Origin: Undaria pinnatifida | Lineage: Eukaryota; Sar; Phaeophyceae; Laminariales; Alariaceae | Length of the DNA: 64,000 bases | NCBI GenBank assembly: GCA_012845835.1 | Contig: JABAKD010000026.1 | Span: forward strand, 8,542,558 to 8,606,557 | Direction: 5' to 3' | Shown here: positions 23,590 through 34,839 of the stretch, piece after piece | Position numbering within the stretch: the stretch's first letter is position 1 | Layout of the letters: each line of letters begins with the position of its first letter | Program-made: the position numbers and the translations under genes | Notes under the pieces: generated by a model | Seen by the model: only the letters and a program-made list of their open reading frames with translations | Databases searched by the model: none | What the model was told of the DNA's origin: nothing

Positions 23590-23840
23590 ACAGCCACGCA
23601 TCCCGCCCAGGCAGCCCCGGGCCAATCAGGTCCAGGCCAATCAGCTCCGGGCCAAATCAGGCCCGGACCAATCAGCCCCAGGCCCATCAACCCCGCGCCA
23701 ATTAGCTCCAGGGCAATCAGACCCGGGCCAATCAACCCCGATTCAATTAACTCCGGGCCAATCAACCCCGGACAAATCAGCCCCGAGTCAACCAGCCTCG
23801 GGGCGTTGAACCCTGGAACAATCAGCCGCGGCCCAATCAG
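23590..23840 (+). repeat. 15-bp minisatellite with repeated CCAATCA
   Basis: Degenerate 15-bp unit of the form ccgggCCAATCAgcy, about 16 copies, giving at least six exact CCAATCA boxes and several one-base variants. The 5-codon period keeps frames open on both strands (PGPIS/N on +, GLIGP on -). It looks like a minisatellite rather than a gene. Confidence 0.85.
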
Positions 23841-24029
23841 AACACTGTTGATATTTCACTGGTGCAATTGTACTGCCTACACGTCAAACACAACGAGCCC
23901 TGTGTCACCCCCCCCTGCCTTCCCAACCCCTCAGGAGGGTGGGCGACTAACCCTGAGGCTCCCGTTGCCTTCGAAACCCAACTAGAACTGCACCCTCGTT
24001 TGGGCCAAAAACTAGTCAAAATTAGAGTT

Positions 24030-25230
24030 GCCACTATTTTGCAGTGGTAGTAGGGTTTACCTTAAAACACCAGTGGGTTGGGCCACCCACACCCCTTCCC
24101 ACGAAAACGGACCAAAACACCACAGCGGGCTTTATGAACTGCCGAAAGACGCGCGGCTATTAATACCTGTACACGTCGATGGCTTGGCTGTGCGTATCAT
24201 AGCAGACTCAACCACCGACAAAAAAAAAAAAAACTCACGGACGACGGCCCAAAAACTTGAAAAAAATGGTCAAAAAGATGAGGGGTCCCCCGCCGGACTT
24301 GGGCGATTCAAGTTTTGTCGCGCTATGATTATGATTTCCGAACGGGCAGATTAAGGCAGAATGCGGCACAAATTTACAGGGCAAGCTGCCATCGGACCAA
24401 CCCGGCACGAAAAGACAGCAACAGAAACTAGAGAAAGCGATTTCATCTCCGCAATTTTCCACTAATTAGAACACCCCTTAACCTCCCTCGACCAATCCGA
24501 CAACGACAAACCACCCCGGTCGGTACACCTACTATCACCACAGCGCCACCCCCAGAGCCAGCTATACAAGAGACTCTCCTCCGAAAAATGAAAAAAAAAA
24601 ATGCCCCTTGCCGCTCTACTCCGCTCCGCTCCGACCAAACCAAAAAAACAAACATAAAGTACGAAACACGCCAAGGAATGCCGGGAAAACCTCTGGTAAG
24701 AAGCCACCGACCAGCCACATCCTAACGACAAAAGGCGAGCCAAGAACCCTCGGCCACTCGGCAGAGGATCTAATGCACTCCCCGAACAAATTGTACCCCC
24801 AAGAGAAAACCGTGTCCCGTTCATAGCAAGCAACATCACACGCACACGACACACACCTCTCGCCTGTTGCGCGTGCCCTCCACTTCTCACCGGCGTCAGC
24901 AAACAGAAAAATGGCATCCCGCGACGACCTAGACGCCCAATGCGTCCAGAAATGACAAACACATCTGCCGCCGCGCGTTCCGGGGGCGGGGGGGGCGCGG
25001 CGCCACGCCCCATCCCCGCTTCTCGGCAACTAAAAAAGCATGCCAACATATCTAATAGCATGCCCCACACCTTTGCCACCCCCCCTTCGGACCCCGGACC
25101 CCGGACCCCGGACCCCAACCGCCAACTAAAAACACACACACACAATTGAAAGCACATCCACCGGTTTGACAACAAAAAAATGCGCGGATATGAACGTTTC
25201 ATAGGCCGCGCTAATTCCCGCACATATCAT
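24030..25230. other. Long open frames but no recognised gene
   Basis: A minus-strand frame of 253 codons spans 25223-24462. Its composition (Cys/Trp/Arg-rich, with low-complexity blocks from the polyG at 24975 and the ggaccccggaccccgg run at 25090-25120) does not look like a protein. I see no domain or splice architecture. Confidence 0.3.
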
Positions 25231-25234
25231 GTGG

Positions 25235-25425
25235 GTGCCCTAGTCCAGTCCGGTCCAGTTCAGTGCGGTCAAGTCCGGTACGGTTCACCCCGGTTCACCC
25301 CAGACCAGTCCAGTTTGGCCCGGTCCGACCCGACCCTGCCGGTTATGTCCAGTCCAAGTCCAGCCCAGCCCGGTCCGGCTCGGTCCGGTTCAATCCCGCC
25401 CAGTCCAGTCCAGTCCGGTGAAGTT
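25235..25425 (+). repeat. Degenerate 5-bp (GTCCR) simple repeat
   Basis: About 190 bp of gtccg/gtcca-type pentamers interrupted by ttcac and ccagc variants. It is followed at 25880-26110 by a degenerate cctcaaag-type repeat. Confidence 0.8.
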
Positions 25426-26229
25426 AGGGTCAATTTCCATCCACAAGCGATACCGCCTCCTTTTGGGAAATCCCGACTGCGTCAGCCGGAACTCGATCAC
25501 TCCTATCTTGGGCGGGTTTACCGCCATTTGCTGTGTTCGCAGAGGTACGTGCGGGCGACGAGGGTCGGGAAGGCCACTGTCCGAAGAGACGAGCCAGCAG
25601 GCACATCACCACCACCGCTACGCCCTGCCAGCGAAAATGGAGGGAGGTCGCCGGTGTTAGTAGTTCCAGCCAGAGCGCAAAACGAGGCGTGCATGAGGCG
25701 GGAAGCGGGGGGTGAAAACGCGCGACGTGGAGTGGGGTGGGACAGGGAAGAGAGGAAAATCGTCATGTTGTACATGTATGAAACAAATGCTACAAAACTA
25801 TTTACACGTCACAAATGTATTGACACGTTAGCGCAAAGAGCTTTTATATACCGAATTGGAAGCTGAAAGGAAGGCGAAAGAAGCCTGACTTGGAGGGAGC
25901 TTCGAAGGGGCTTCAAATAAGGCTGAAATTATCTTCAAAAGGGTCAAAATAACGTCAAGGGGTCATCAAAGTGGTCTCAATACCTCAACAGAGCCTGAAA
26001 GCAATCGCCATAGAGCACCCTCGAAATTACCTCAAAGGGCCCTGAAAACAGCCTCAAAGAAGCGTACCAAAAGGAGCCTCAAAGGACCCTCACGCCATCA
26101 TCACACAGCGAACCTCAAGGAGTATAGTTAAAGGCACATTCAAAGAAATCCCATGACAGAAGCGCGGAAGCTCAATGGCGACAGTAAAAAAAAACGCCAA
26201 CAGGTTTCACTACTGAACAAAAATCGCAC

Positions 26230-26475
26230 ACTAATTCCAAGTAAGATTTTCCCCACAACGGGGTGCAGTTCGAAAAGGGAAAACGGTTACATAACCCTCT
26301 TACGTACTACCGACAACAAAAAACCACACAAAAAAATCCAAACAACCTGCCCCTCAAAACGAGGTTCCAAAGGGAAAACGGTCACAAAACCCTCGTATAT
26401 ATGTACGATCGAAAACAAAAATCCATGCGAATTCCAAACAGTCTGCCCCTCAAACCGAGGTGCAACTCTAAATTG
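26230..26475 (+). repeat. About 100-bp imperfect tandem repeat, 2.5 copies
   Basis: Units share gaaaacggtyacataaccctc, acaacaaaaa/aaacaaaaatcca, and cwgcccctcaaamcgagg. No coding function seen. Confidence 0.65.
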
Positions 26476-26839
26476 GCTAGTAAGGGTCCACGCCTACACA
26501 TAGGGAAACATATGGGACAGAGTCATCCACGCCACGGTAGGGCGCCGTATGTTTTGAGCCAAGCTTTTCTAACCTTGTGACGTTCTGATTGGTTGAGCTC
26601 CTCAAGCGTGGACCTATCGGTCACTGTGTTAATTTTACGAGTACACGTGTTTTAGGACTACTGCTAATAGCGCATACCAGGTAGAAATGTTCGCCGGGTT
26701 GCGCGAACGAACGAACGTGTTCGAAGTCATGTTCGTGTAAGATATTGAGCTCATGTTAGGAGCTCAAAAACTTCTTAGAAACTTCTGCTGCACCCTGGCG
26801 TGGGATGGCTCCACAGTCCCCGCAGAAGTTGGGGATACT

Positions 26840-27065
26840 TCCAAAACAAAGACTAAGTCCTATGCCGGGGTCGTAACGAGGATCGCTGATAGGGACAGCT
26901 CACGCCATCGCTATAGTGGGATCCGAAGGACGCGCCAGCTAGCGTTGGGTTGCGAACGCAACTGAGTTAAATCGACACACGACGCGTACGAAAATACGTG
27001 AAAGTGTAGTGAGCTTGAGCTTTATTTTGCCCCATCCGCCGGAGAATGAAAAAAAATAAAAATAA
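26840..27065 (+). mobile_element. Hairpin-tailed A-rich retroposon, copy 2
   Basis: Shares cgctatagtgggatccgaag, gagttaaatcgacacacgac, gtagtgagcttgagctttat and the end catccgccggagaatg + A-rich tail with the copies at 18.5 and 50.7 kb. catcc-gccgga-gratg can form a small terminal hairpin. It ends about 30 bp from the 3' end of the TMEM164-like gene, tail to tail. Confidence 0.7.
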
Positions 27066-27095
27066 AAATTCTCAAGTCCCTTACTAATAGTTGGT

Positions 27096-27396
27096 CTATA
27101 CTCTGCCACCTAACCAGTAACTAGCGGGCGGCTTACTAATATAGACTAATCGTATAGTCAGCCAACCCTTAGCCCTACCAAAAACGTTGAGAGACCCAAC
27201 AGTGAGGGTCAGCACCTGAAGCACTATGCAGGACACCCCCCACAGAAGTCGGTAATATTTCCCAAACATCTCGAGCGAGGCCGGGGGCACCGACATGGTC
27301 GCCACGTTGACCCCCGTGACGATGTTTACGGGAGCAAGCCACCACCAGTGATAGCACGCCAAAAACAAAAACCCAACCGAGTTCCACCAGAAATCC
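27096..27396 (-). CDS. TMEM164-like: TMEM164-like protein, terminal exon
   Basis: On the minus strand the acceptor is ...ccgaatatgacag|G at 27396, preceded by a long C-rich tract (27421-27448 on +). The exon supplies one base that completes an Arg codon (AG|G), then DFWWNSVGFLFLACYHWWW, which is followed by APVNIVTGVN and MFGKYYRLLW, then a final hydrophobic segment. It ends at a stop at 27096-27098. Spacing of the V-x-N, P and F-x-x-YR positions fits the C-terminal third of TMEM164. A GGTAGGG inside (about 27180) could be a further donor, so the last about 30 residues are less certain. Confidence 0.85.
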
Positions 27397-27957
27397 CTGT
27401 CATATTCGGAATGCGAGGGGAGGCGGGGGGGGGGAGGGGGGGGGGGGGTTACTCGATATTCATGCATGGCCGCAGTCGTATGACCAAAGTGGTATGACCC
27501 TCGCATCCCTGCAATGGCGGGACGGAGCATGTAGTGTTTTCATCGACCAGGCAGGCATTGCCTGCACCAAGCAGGGGAGGGGGGGAGGGAGACAAGCGGA
27601 GGGGTGGGGGGTGCTGTTTTTTCGGAGGAACGATCGTGGCATTTTGATAACTAAGTGAGCGCAAGCGAACAGCGAAAAATGTCATCGGAGTTCCACAATA
27701 AATATCTTGCCATATTTCGGAACTCGGAGGAGGGGAGGGCACTGGGGGAGGGGAGCTATGTCCACAGCAGCAAAACGCCGCGGCATTTTGAACAGCAACT
27801 GCGAGACGCGAGAACAGAGTTTCTCGATTAGTAACAGCGCACAATTCAGCTCAACCTATTGTACAACGAAAACTCGTGCCCCTTTTGGGGGTGGGGGCAT
27901 CATGCGTAACAGCATATCCTCCGATCCTTCGTTCCTTAGGTTGTTTAGGCCTCTCAC
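27397..27957 (-). other. Intron of the TMEM164-like gene
   Basis: GTGAGAGG donor (27957) and ACAG acceptor (27397), 561 bp. Contains poly-C tracts in transcript orientation and a second sequence block ccgaaatatg/ctccgagttcc at 27690-27730 that resembles the acceptor region. Confidence 0.8.
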
Positions 27958-28459
27958 CTATACATCCACTGCGCCCCCATCACTAGCCTGAAGAATGGCA
28001 CCATCAGCATCAGTGTGTGCTGGCCCCAAAATATCGCAATCTCCACAGTATCGTTCGGCAAGGAGGGCGCCACAAACGCCAAGAACGGTCCCCACCACAA
28101 CGTCGTCGCAACGTGCATCACCAGTAGCGACCACTCCGTCTCGCTAAACACGCACAGGCCCATCACCAAGCTATGCACGTGGCAAGGCTGCCAGAGATAG
28201 GCCGGGTGGGAGATAAGCTCGTTCATCGTGAACTTGAGGAATGCCCCAGCGACAACGTGGCCTACGAGCCCGGCTCCCCACAGCTTGATGAAGAACGGGG
28301 TTTTCTTTAAGTTGAACGTGCCTTCGGCGCGACGGAGTTTCACGCTCGCCCGGCAGAGCTTGAAGTAGAGGTACACGAGGGGGCTGAGGACGAGGATGGA
28401 GACGGCCATTTCGATCACGTGCTGCCTGGGGCTGAGATACCACTGGGAAACGAACGCGT
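27958..28459 (-). CDS. TMEM164-like: TMEM164-like multi-pass membrane protein, main exon
   Basis: TMEM164 family (Pfam TMEM164; in animals reported as an acyltransferase making arachidonoyl ether phospholipids and also linked to autophagy). Acceptor ccctccgcag|AC at 28459 after a 22-base poly-C tract in transcript sense. Sequence in order: WYLSPRQHVIE, a first membrane segment (VSILVLSPLVYLYF), a basic loop, a segment with GAGLVGHVVAGAFLKF, then the family motif WQPCHVHSL (Cys codon 28182-28184, the position of the catalytic Cys proposed in the animal protein), then LVMHVATTLWWGPFLAF, and FWGQHTLMLMVPFF with the conserved Gln-His. The donor is TATAG|GTGAGAG at 27958. Together with the terminal exon this gives about 267 residues against about 297 in human, so only a short first exon is missing. 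That exon was not found upstream. It must end in phase 1. Confidence 0.87.
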
Positions 28460-28559
28460 CTGCGGAGGGAGGGGGGGGGGGGGGGGGGGGGGAGGGGCAT
28501 GCGCAACGCGAAAGGCGGAGAAGGGAGCAAAAGGAGCGAGAGAGGGGGGCGGGCAGCGA

Positions 28560-28870
28560 TGAAAGGTCCCTGTGAGGTCAGGGGTCGTGAGCGAAGGTAC
28601 TTGTGAGCGAACGCATTCTCGAGTAAAGGTATGAGCGACAGAACGTATTTGTGATTGAAGGTATTTGCGACATCACATACATGTGATTGAAAGTATTTGT
28701 TACTCACATCGCTGCTCACATCCTGTCCCCGGCTTCCATAGCCGCCCACCCCATGCGGCCTGCGCCTATCACCACAACGGTTCAAACGCGCACGCCCATT
28801 ACCAGTGCGCTCAACCCCCTGCGCCCAATCGGCCCTGCTTTTGATTGCTCGCTTTCGCAGAGCGTAACGT
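28560..28870. repeat. Degenerate tandem and dispersed repeats
   Basis: 28560-28700 is a degenerate run of gaaggtatttgtga-type units, also seen at 30430-30660. 28735-28850 is an inverted relative of the 7.7-8.0 kb repeat (cttccatagccgcccac, ggcctgcgcc). Confidence 0.55.
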
Positions 28871-29623
28871 CGGTTTCTAATCAAAGGGTCGGCTTTTTCG
28901 AGTAAGAAAAATCTAGCCTATCAAACCAATACGGGTATCTCGGTTTCTTATGAAACGGTCGGTACTACAGTAATAAGCTCCATCCTGGGCCCCGAAGCTG
29001 TACGGTCGAGTGATGGTCGCGGACAACGACCGTAGGGCGTCCGTCGTCCTGTCCTCACGAGGGAGACGGCATACAAAAAGGCAAGGGTAGGTAAATACAT
29101 ACAACCGTCGTGATCTTCTGCAGGTTTTTCTTACTGGCTCACGAAAAAAATGCTGACGTCGTCATCTTCACGGTATTCCGTACAGTTACAACATCTACGA
29201 CATCCTACTGGTCGTCGGCTTTGCCTGCCTGTGCCTTGCTGGGCTCCCCTCCTTTTGCCGCTGTCGCTGTCCTTGTAACATCACGCGAAAGCAGATGTTT
29301 ACCACGAACTTAAGGGAAGGGTTGCGGCATGGCATGTGCTGTCTCTTGACTGCTGTGATTATGTGCAAGAGTAAATGGCCCAGTCCCCGTCCTCGTGAAA
29401 TCCATTGAGGTCACGGTGCTTCCGCTGGGAAACACCTGTCCGATCGCCATCCCCGGCACATTGAAAACCCCTCGCGCTTCTTCGTCGTCGCCGCCTTCGT
29501 CGGCACCCTTTCCATTCTCACCTTTTATCGAACTCCCAGCTGACGTCTTTGGAAGTTTTCTCTTGTAAATACGTCAGCCCCACCCCATACGACACTGGAC
29601 GCAACCATCCTTCACGTTATGTC

Positions 29624-30424
29624 GCAGGCGCAGCTACAGGGGCAGGTGCAGTTCCCCTCCAGCCATGGACGGGCCCATGTCGAGCGCATGAGGAAGCATC
29701 ACCTTGGTGCTCAACTAGACCCATCCTTTTTTATGCAGCAGCGCATGCAGCGAAAAAAGGATGGGCCAAGCTGAACACGAAGGTGGTGATTTCTCAAGCG
29801 CTCGACATGGGCCCGTTCATGGCTGGAGGAGAACTGAACCTGCATCTGTACCATCAAAACAAGGATGGGTCAAGTTCAGCACGGAGGTGATTCCGCAAGT
29901 CCTCGACATGGGCCGACATGGGACCCTTTAAGGGCCCATGTCGAGGACTTGCGGAATCACCTCCTTCGTGTTCAACTTGACCCATCCTTTTGTGCTTCAT
30001 GCAGATGCCATCTGTCATGCCATCTGACTTGTGCCTAAAGCAAACAAGGCTGGGTCACGTTGAACAGTAAGGTGGTGACTCCGCAAGTTCTCGACATGGG
30101 CCCATGAAATGAAGGGGGCCCATGTCGAGACTGGGGGAATTACCACCCTAGCGTTCAACCTGACCCATCCTTACCTTCTGCCTGCAGCAAAAAAAGATGG
30201 GTCAAGTTGAACACGAAGGTGGTGATTCCCCAAGTCCTCGACATGGGCCCATGAAACGAACGGGCATATGTCGAGGACTTGTGGAACCACCACCTTCGTG
30301 TTCAACTTCATCCATCCTTTTTTGCTGAAGGCAAAAGACAGTGTATCTGCTCGACATGGGCCCGTTCATGGCCGGAGAGGAAGTGCACCTGCAACTGTGC
30401 CTGCCTCTGCAGCTGCGCCTGAGC
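29624..30424. mobile_element. Foldback element: array of alternating inverted repeats
   Basis: Arms of about 60 bp (gggcccatgtcgaggact ... cacctccttcgtgttcaac ... tgacccatcctttt) alternate orientation: forward at about 29669-29732, 29931-29993, 30117-30173 and 30269-30323; reverse at about 29757-29817, 29866-29925, 30045-30105 and 30196-30253, with partial reverse at 30350. Short loops often contain tgcagc-rich sequence. The outermost 29624-29690 and 30345-30424 are themselves inverted copies (caggcgcagctacaggg..., ggccatgaacgggcccatg). No protein coded. The structure would fold into a series of long hairpins. Confidence 0.8.
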
Positions 30425-30954
30425 CATACCGGAATTGTGATTGAAAGTATTTGTGTCTGAACGTGCGTACGACTCAAGATACTTATATACCACTGAAGGT
30501 AGTTCTAAATTCAAAGTGCTCGAGACAACAAAGGTTGTATCTTGTGGCTGAAGGTGCTTACGGGTAAACGTGCTTGCGGCGGAAGGCATTCCTGACTGCA
30601 CGTATTCGAAGGCATTTGTGACCTAAGGCATTTGAGACTGAAGGCATTGGTGGCCGGAGGTACGGTAGTCTGTCGCCGAAGGCGTTTCCGTGACCTCTGC
30701 CGTGAAGGGAGGCGAGTCTCTTCCCTCACGCGACGGCACGTATTGACATTGACGCGTGCTACAATAGAGGTAGCGCTTTTTGGCTGAAACGATTTCAGAA
30801 TTACGACGCTCCTTAAACCCAAAAGCGTCGGAGATTCGGTCTTAAGCACTTTTGTTTTTAGTACCTAGTACAGTACCGACCTAGTACATGGGATTGTTCA
30901 TCGGGTTGCACTTTTCGTTTTTCTCAAAGTCATTTTCAAAGTAATTTTCTAAAA

Positions 30955-31705
30955 CGCCTTCACTACTGGAAACCCTTTCTGGGGACAAATTTACTTCAAA
31001 TTAGTATAGGAAAGGATTTCGGGGTTCTAAAGGGGTTAATAAGGGAATACAGCTCCTGAACTTGGGAGCCTAAAAAAAAGGGGGGTGAACCTGTACCGTA
31101 CCATTATTGTAGTCTATAAATACTCTTTACCACCCCCGGGGGATAGAAAAAAAATAACATATATATATACGAGGTGGGACTTCGAGGGCGGGTGGTAGCT
31201 AAACTACCCCTGGCGATAAAGGACGATACACGGCGCCCGCAATCCAGGGAGGGTGCTGGCAGGGCGGGGGCAGTGCTTGCAAGGGACTTGGTGTACTGGC
31301 ACAACCGTTGGCAATCCACACTATACATAACTTCTCATCACATTCTGATGCCGAGAAATTTAGCAGGCGGTGGTGGTAGGGTTTAGGGTTCGCAAGGCAC
31401 TTCTGTGTTTATACAGCCCACCCAAGCAGAGCTGAAAGGTGTCGAACGACAGTCGGTCACCGAAATAAACAGGACCGCCTGCGCGTGTATGATGCGACCA
31501 ACGTGTTCCGTACTAAAACAAATATACCCTGGTACCAAGTACCAGGGAATATTTACGTATTTACGGCATTTTTTTCATCTAAGGGGAGTCGCTGACCTAT
31601 GCCCTCAACGCCTTCACCACTGGAAACCCTTTTTGGGGACAAAATTACTTGGATTTAGTATAGGGAGGGATTTGGGGTTCTAGTCTAAAGGGGTTAATGA
31701 GTGCA
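30955..31705 (+). repeat. Two copies of a 'ctggaaaccctttytgggga' repeat
   Basis: 30955-31045 and 31600-31705 share actggaaaccctttytgggg, acaaatttactt, ttagtatagg, ggatttsgggttct and aaaggggttaat. A third copy forms the inverted repeat at 58934-59125. Confidence 0.75.
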
Positions 31706-32065
31706 AGTATACACACAGTAGTACGCGCGATCGGAGTATCACACACAGTATGCCAAGGTGAGTTTCGACGAAATATTGAAATCTTTTCTTCGATCTCACA
31801 GCTGGAGTGTATTTTTATTTTTTACGTACCTGGTACAAGTTTAGCAAACGTCTGTCAGGGCAGCATTTTCGAAATCACCCTCCGCCTCACCCAAACAACG
31901 TGTTTTAAAAGCTGCCGTTCGAAGTATGAATGAATATCCTTAATGAGGACATCCTTAATGAGGATACATACCAAGTAACGCGCGCGATCGAAGTATCACA
32001 CACAGCTTGCAAACATGAGTTTCGACGAAATCTTCGATCTCACAGCTGAAGTGTTCCTTTCGTTG
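31690..32065 (+). repeat. Dispersed 'gagtttcgacgaaat' repeat, two copies
   Basis: gcgcgatcgragtatcacacaca, gagtttcgacgaaat and cgatctcacagctg(g/a)agtgt occur at 31718-31812 and 31979-32055. A third copy is at 33515-33590, and inverted, diverged copies are at about 1262-1325, 39097-39160 and 47401-47470. Confidence 0.7.
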
Positions 32066-32261
32066 TTAGTTATATAGTACTTTCGGTCTTACGAGGGGGA
32101 TTTCGGCGCAAGAAGTATTGAGACTTCGCGTCGTTCGTCCAATTTGATGGTGATTGTGTGTCGAGAGAGCTTTACTATCAAAAGGCACCAGCGGAGAAGC
32201 CACTATAAGGTAGTATTTTTGGATTGCTTGTGTTTTTCCCTGGGGTACCCTTCCACTCCAG

Positions 32262-32722
32262 AGCGACTGGAGCTTATCCTGTGACCGCGGAATTGATTAT
32301 GCGAGTTAATGTGAGAACACCAACAGCACACAAACAAGGGTTTCGAAGGGGGACCTGAGAGGACCTTTCCCAGAACATTCCTAGGGCTTGGGTTAACGAA
32401 AAAAACGTTCCCGGATTGTTCCTAGAAAAAAAAAATGACGGACGAGAAAAGTTGGCAGGCTGCTCGCTCCTGCATGCCACCATGATCAGACGCCGACCTG
32501 AGCCCTCCACACCACACCACACCACACCACACAAACAAGTGTAAGCACGTTAGGAGCGTTGCGGACGGCACTTTCACGACAAAGTCGCCGCGTGACGAAG
32601 GCTTGCTATATCCGAATATAATCGTACCTATGTGGAATAGCACCTGGTAATTGCTAGTGTGGAGTGCTGTTGTTCTCACATTAACTCAAGTCCGTGGTCA
32701 CAGGTCAGGCTCCAGTCACGCT
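32262..32722. mobile_element. MITE-like element with long terminal inverted repeats
   Basis: Left arm agcgactggagcttatcctgtgacc... and the reverse complement of the right arm agcgtgactggagcctgacctgtgacc... match over about 65 bp with small gaps (both continue gagttaatgtgagaacamcascac). The element is about 460 bp. The interior contains accacaccacaccacac. A partial relative is at 3765-3870. No transposase is encoded. Confidence 0.6.
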
Positions 32723-32729
32723 ATGATGG

Positions 32730-34830
32730 AAAAATGTCCCAGGAAAAAAAAGCTAAAAGTGGTACACGTGTGTATCGTGTATCATATACAGGGTATAGCT
32801 GACGCGAGTCGTACATCCGCCAGATAAAAAAAAACGATGTACTTTTCCGACCTGGTTTTAGTCTAGATTATGTTGATCATACTATACGTTCTTGACCGAT
32901 GCTCGCTTTTCGGGAACGGGCCGTCATTCAACACACTAATTGATCGAAGCTGGTCTTTGATGTAGATTGCGCGAAGGGTTGAAGAGCGAAGCGACTGGTC
33001 AGCCCCAGCCAGTCACAAAATACAAAATCAAATTCGCCAACTCGGCCACCCCAACAAAACGTAACGGTCATGAAAATGTCGGTCGATGTACATGCAGACT
33101 GTGTACAAAAAATCAAGGAACGTGTACGAATGACATCATGAAAACACCGCTCGAAGTGTACAAGTACGTATTAATAGTACGAAGTCTAGACTAGTCCAGT
33201 ACTGCAGCAGTTTACTCATAATACATACCTGCTACTGGTGTGTCATTTAGTGCTGCTCAAACTATGCTTTTATCTTGATATAATGATAAATACATCACAA
33301 AAATATCCTTACTATTGCGGAGAGATAGGCATGTCGAAGGAGGAAATAGTTCGACAACAGGTGGAGTTGCCGTGCTCGCACAACTGCAGAACAATCACAG
33401 CAACGGCAAGGCAGCGGTTCACGGTATCGCTCGCATACGACGCACGGTGCGGGGTAGACGCGAACTTAATGCTTGTGGGGCTTTCGCTCGTGGAGGCCCA
33501 TGACTCACCAACAACGCGATCGACAGTAGCATCACACGCGGCTTGCAAAGATGAGTTTCGACGAAACTCTCGATCTCACAGCTGAGGTGTATAATAGTAA
33601 TATTAATAGTACAAACACCTGGTATAGTATGTACTGGTATATTTTGATAAAGCACAGAAGTTAACAAAAAATGAAAGTGAGACCGGAAGAACAACAGTAG
33701 TAGTCCCTTGTTTATCCTGGTACATGTATTTGCCGAACACAATAACAGGTACTCGTATAACAAAGTAAAACACAAATACCACACCGACAACAGATCACGG
33801 ACAAAAAAAATGCATTCCTACCATGACACGTAGCGGTGTATTATGAGCAATGTACCTCTACTTGATATACTACTAGCAGCATACCGATATACCTGGTACC
33901 AGGTCCCAACCCGACCAAAAGCCTAAGCCTTAACCTATCCAACTAGCCTAGCCCGAGTATCATACGGGGTGGGATCAGGGTGTATATTTAAAAAATGAAA
34001 ATATATAAAGTACAACACGTTGGGTAGGGATGCATGGCTCAGGGGTATTCGTACAAATATTTATAAACATAGACTAATACGTACAAGGTTCCCCTCCGGG
34101 GAGTGCCTAAGGGAGTGGCGCAAGAACAAAACCCAAACATCCAATATCTGACTGTCTGTGGGTAAATAAGCTGTACCTGGTGGTAGTAAAAACTATGCTT
34201 TTGTCCGCAGCTCGAGAAGCGGAGTGTGGGGAGGCGCCCTCCCGGCTACGGTTCGCCCTCTCGCCGTCGTCGTGGAGAACCGAAAATAAGTGGTAATCCC
34301 ATCAGTACGTACGTGTCCGGCGCCAGTACTCGTACGATGGGGACTTTTTATACGGGCGACTCTTATGCAGTAAAATTTGCGTGGTAAAAATAAAAGGACG
34401 AACAGGTGGATTTTCAACCGGCAAAAAAACAAATCAGCAGCCAGTTGTTCCGTGCGTCGTCTTTCTATCGTGGTTTTGATGTTTTTTTCTTTGTTTCCTG
34501 TTGTTTCGTATGGAAATCAACAGTTGATTTCAGAATAGGTACTCTTCGTGTCTTGTTGAGCCAGATATTGAACTTAACGACGAGTGATACACGCCAGGAT
34601 GGGCAATCATCCCCCTTCACCGCCAGTTCATCGCAGAGAGTGCGCGGAATGAGGAACTGTAGGGCTTCTATTATTGTCGCTGAGACAGAGAAGCCCTTTC
34701 TCATGGAGCATCAGCGCCTATATCCACTGCTGTTTGCTTTTTAAATTCAATAAAAAATACGCTGGATTGTTTTGGTCGACGTCCGATTCAAAATCGTCCC
34801 CTCGTGGAGACGAAAGCAACTCGCCTCAGC
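32730..34830. other. No gene seen
   Basis: Non-coding in appearance, with tattaatagtac and accaggt palindromic motifs. One dispersed repeat copy at 33515-33590 is noted elsewhere. Plus- and minus-strand frames (up to 123 codons) show nothing recognisable. Confidence 0.35.
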
Positions 34831-34839
34831 ATAGCGAGG

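Noticed and set aside
23490-23985. Pentapeptide-repeat-like protein (GLIGP units)
   Set aside because: It is the translation of a 15-bp minisatellite and does not follow the A(D/N)LXX pentapeptide pattern.
24462-25223. 253-codon open frame on the minus strand
   Set aside because: Cys/Trp/Arg-rich, built partly from low-complexity G/C runs, no domain, no splice context; open by composition.
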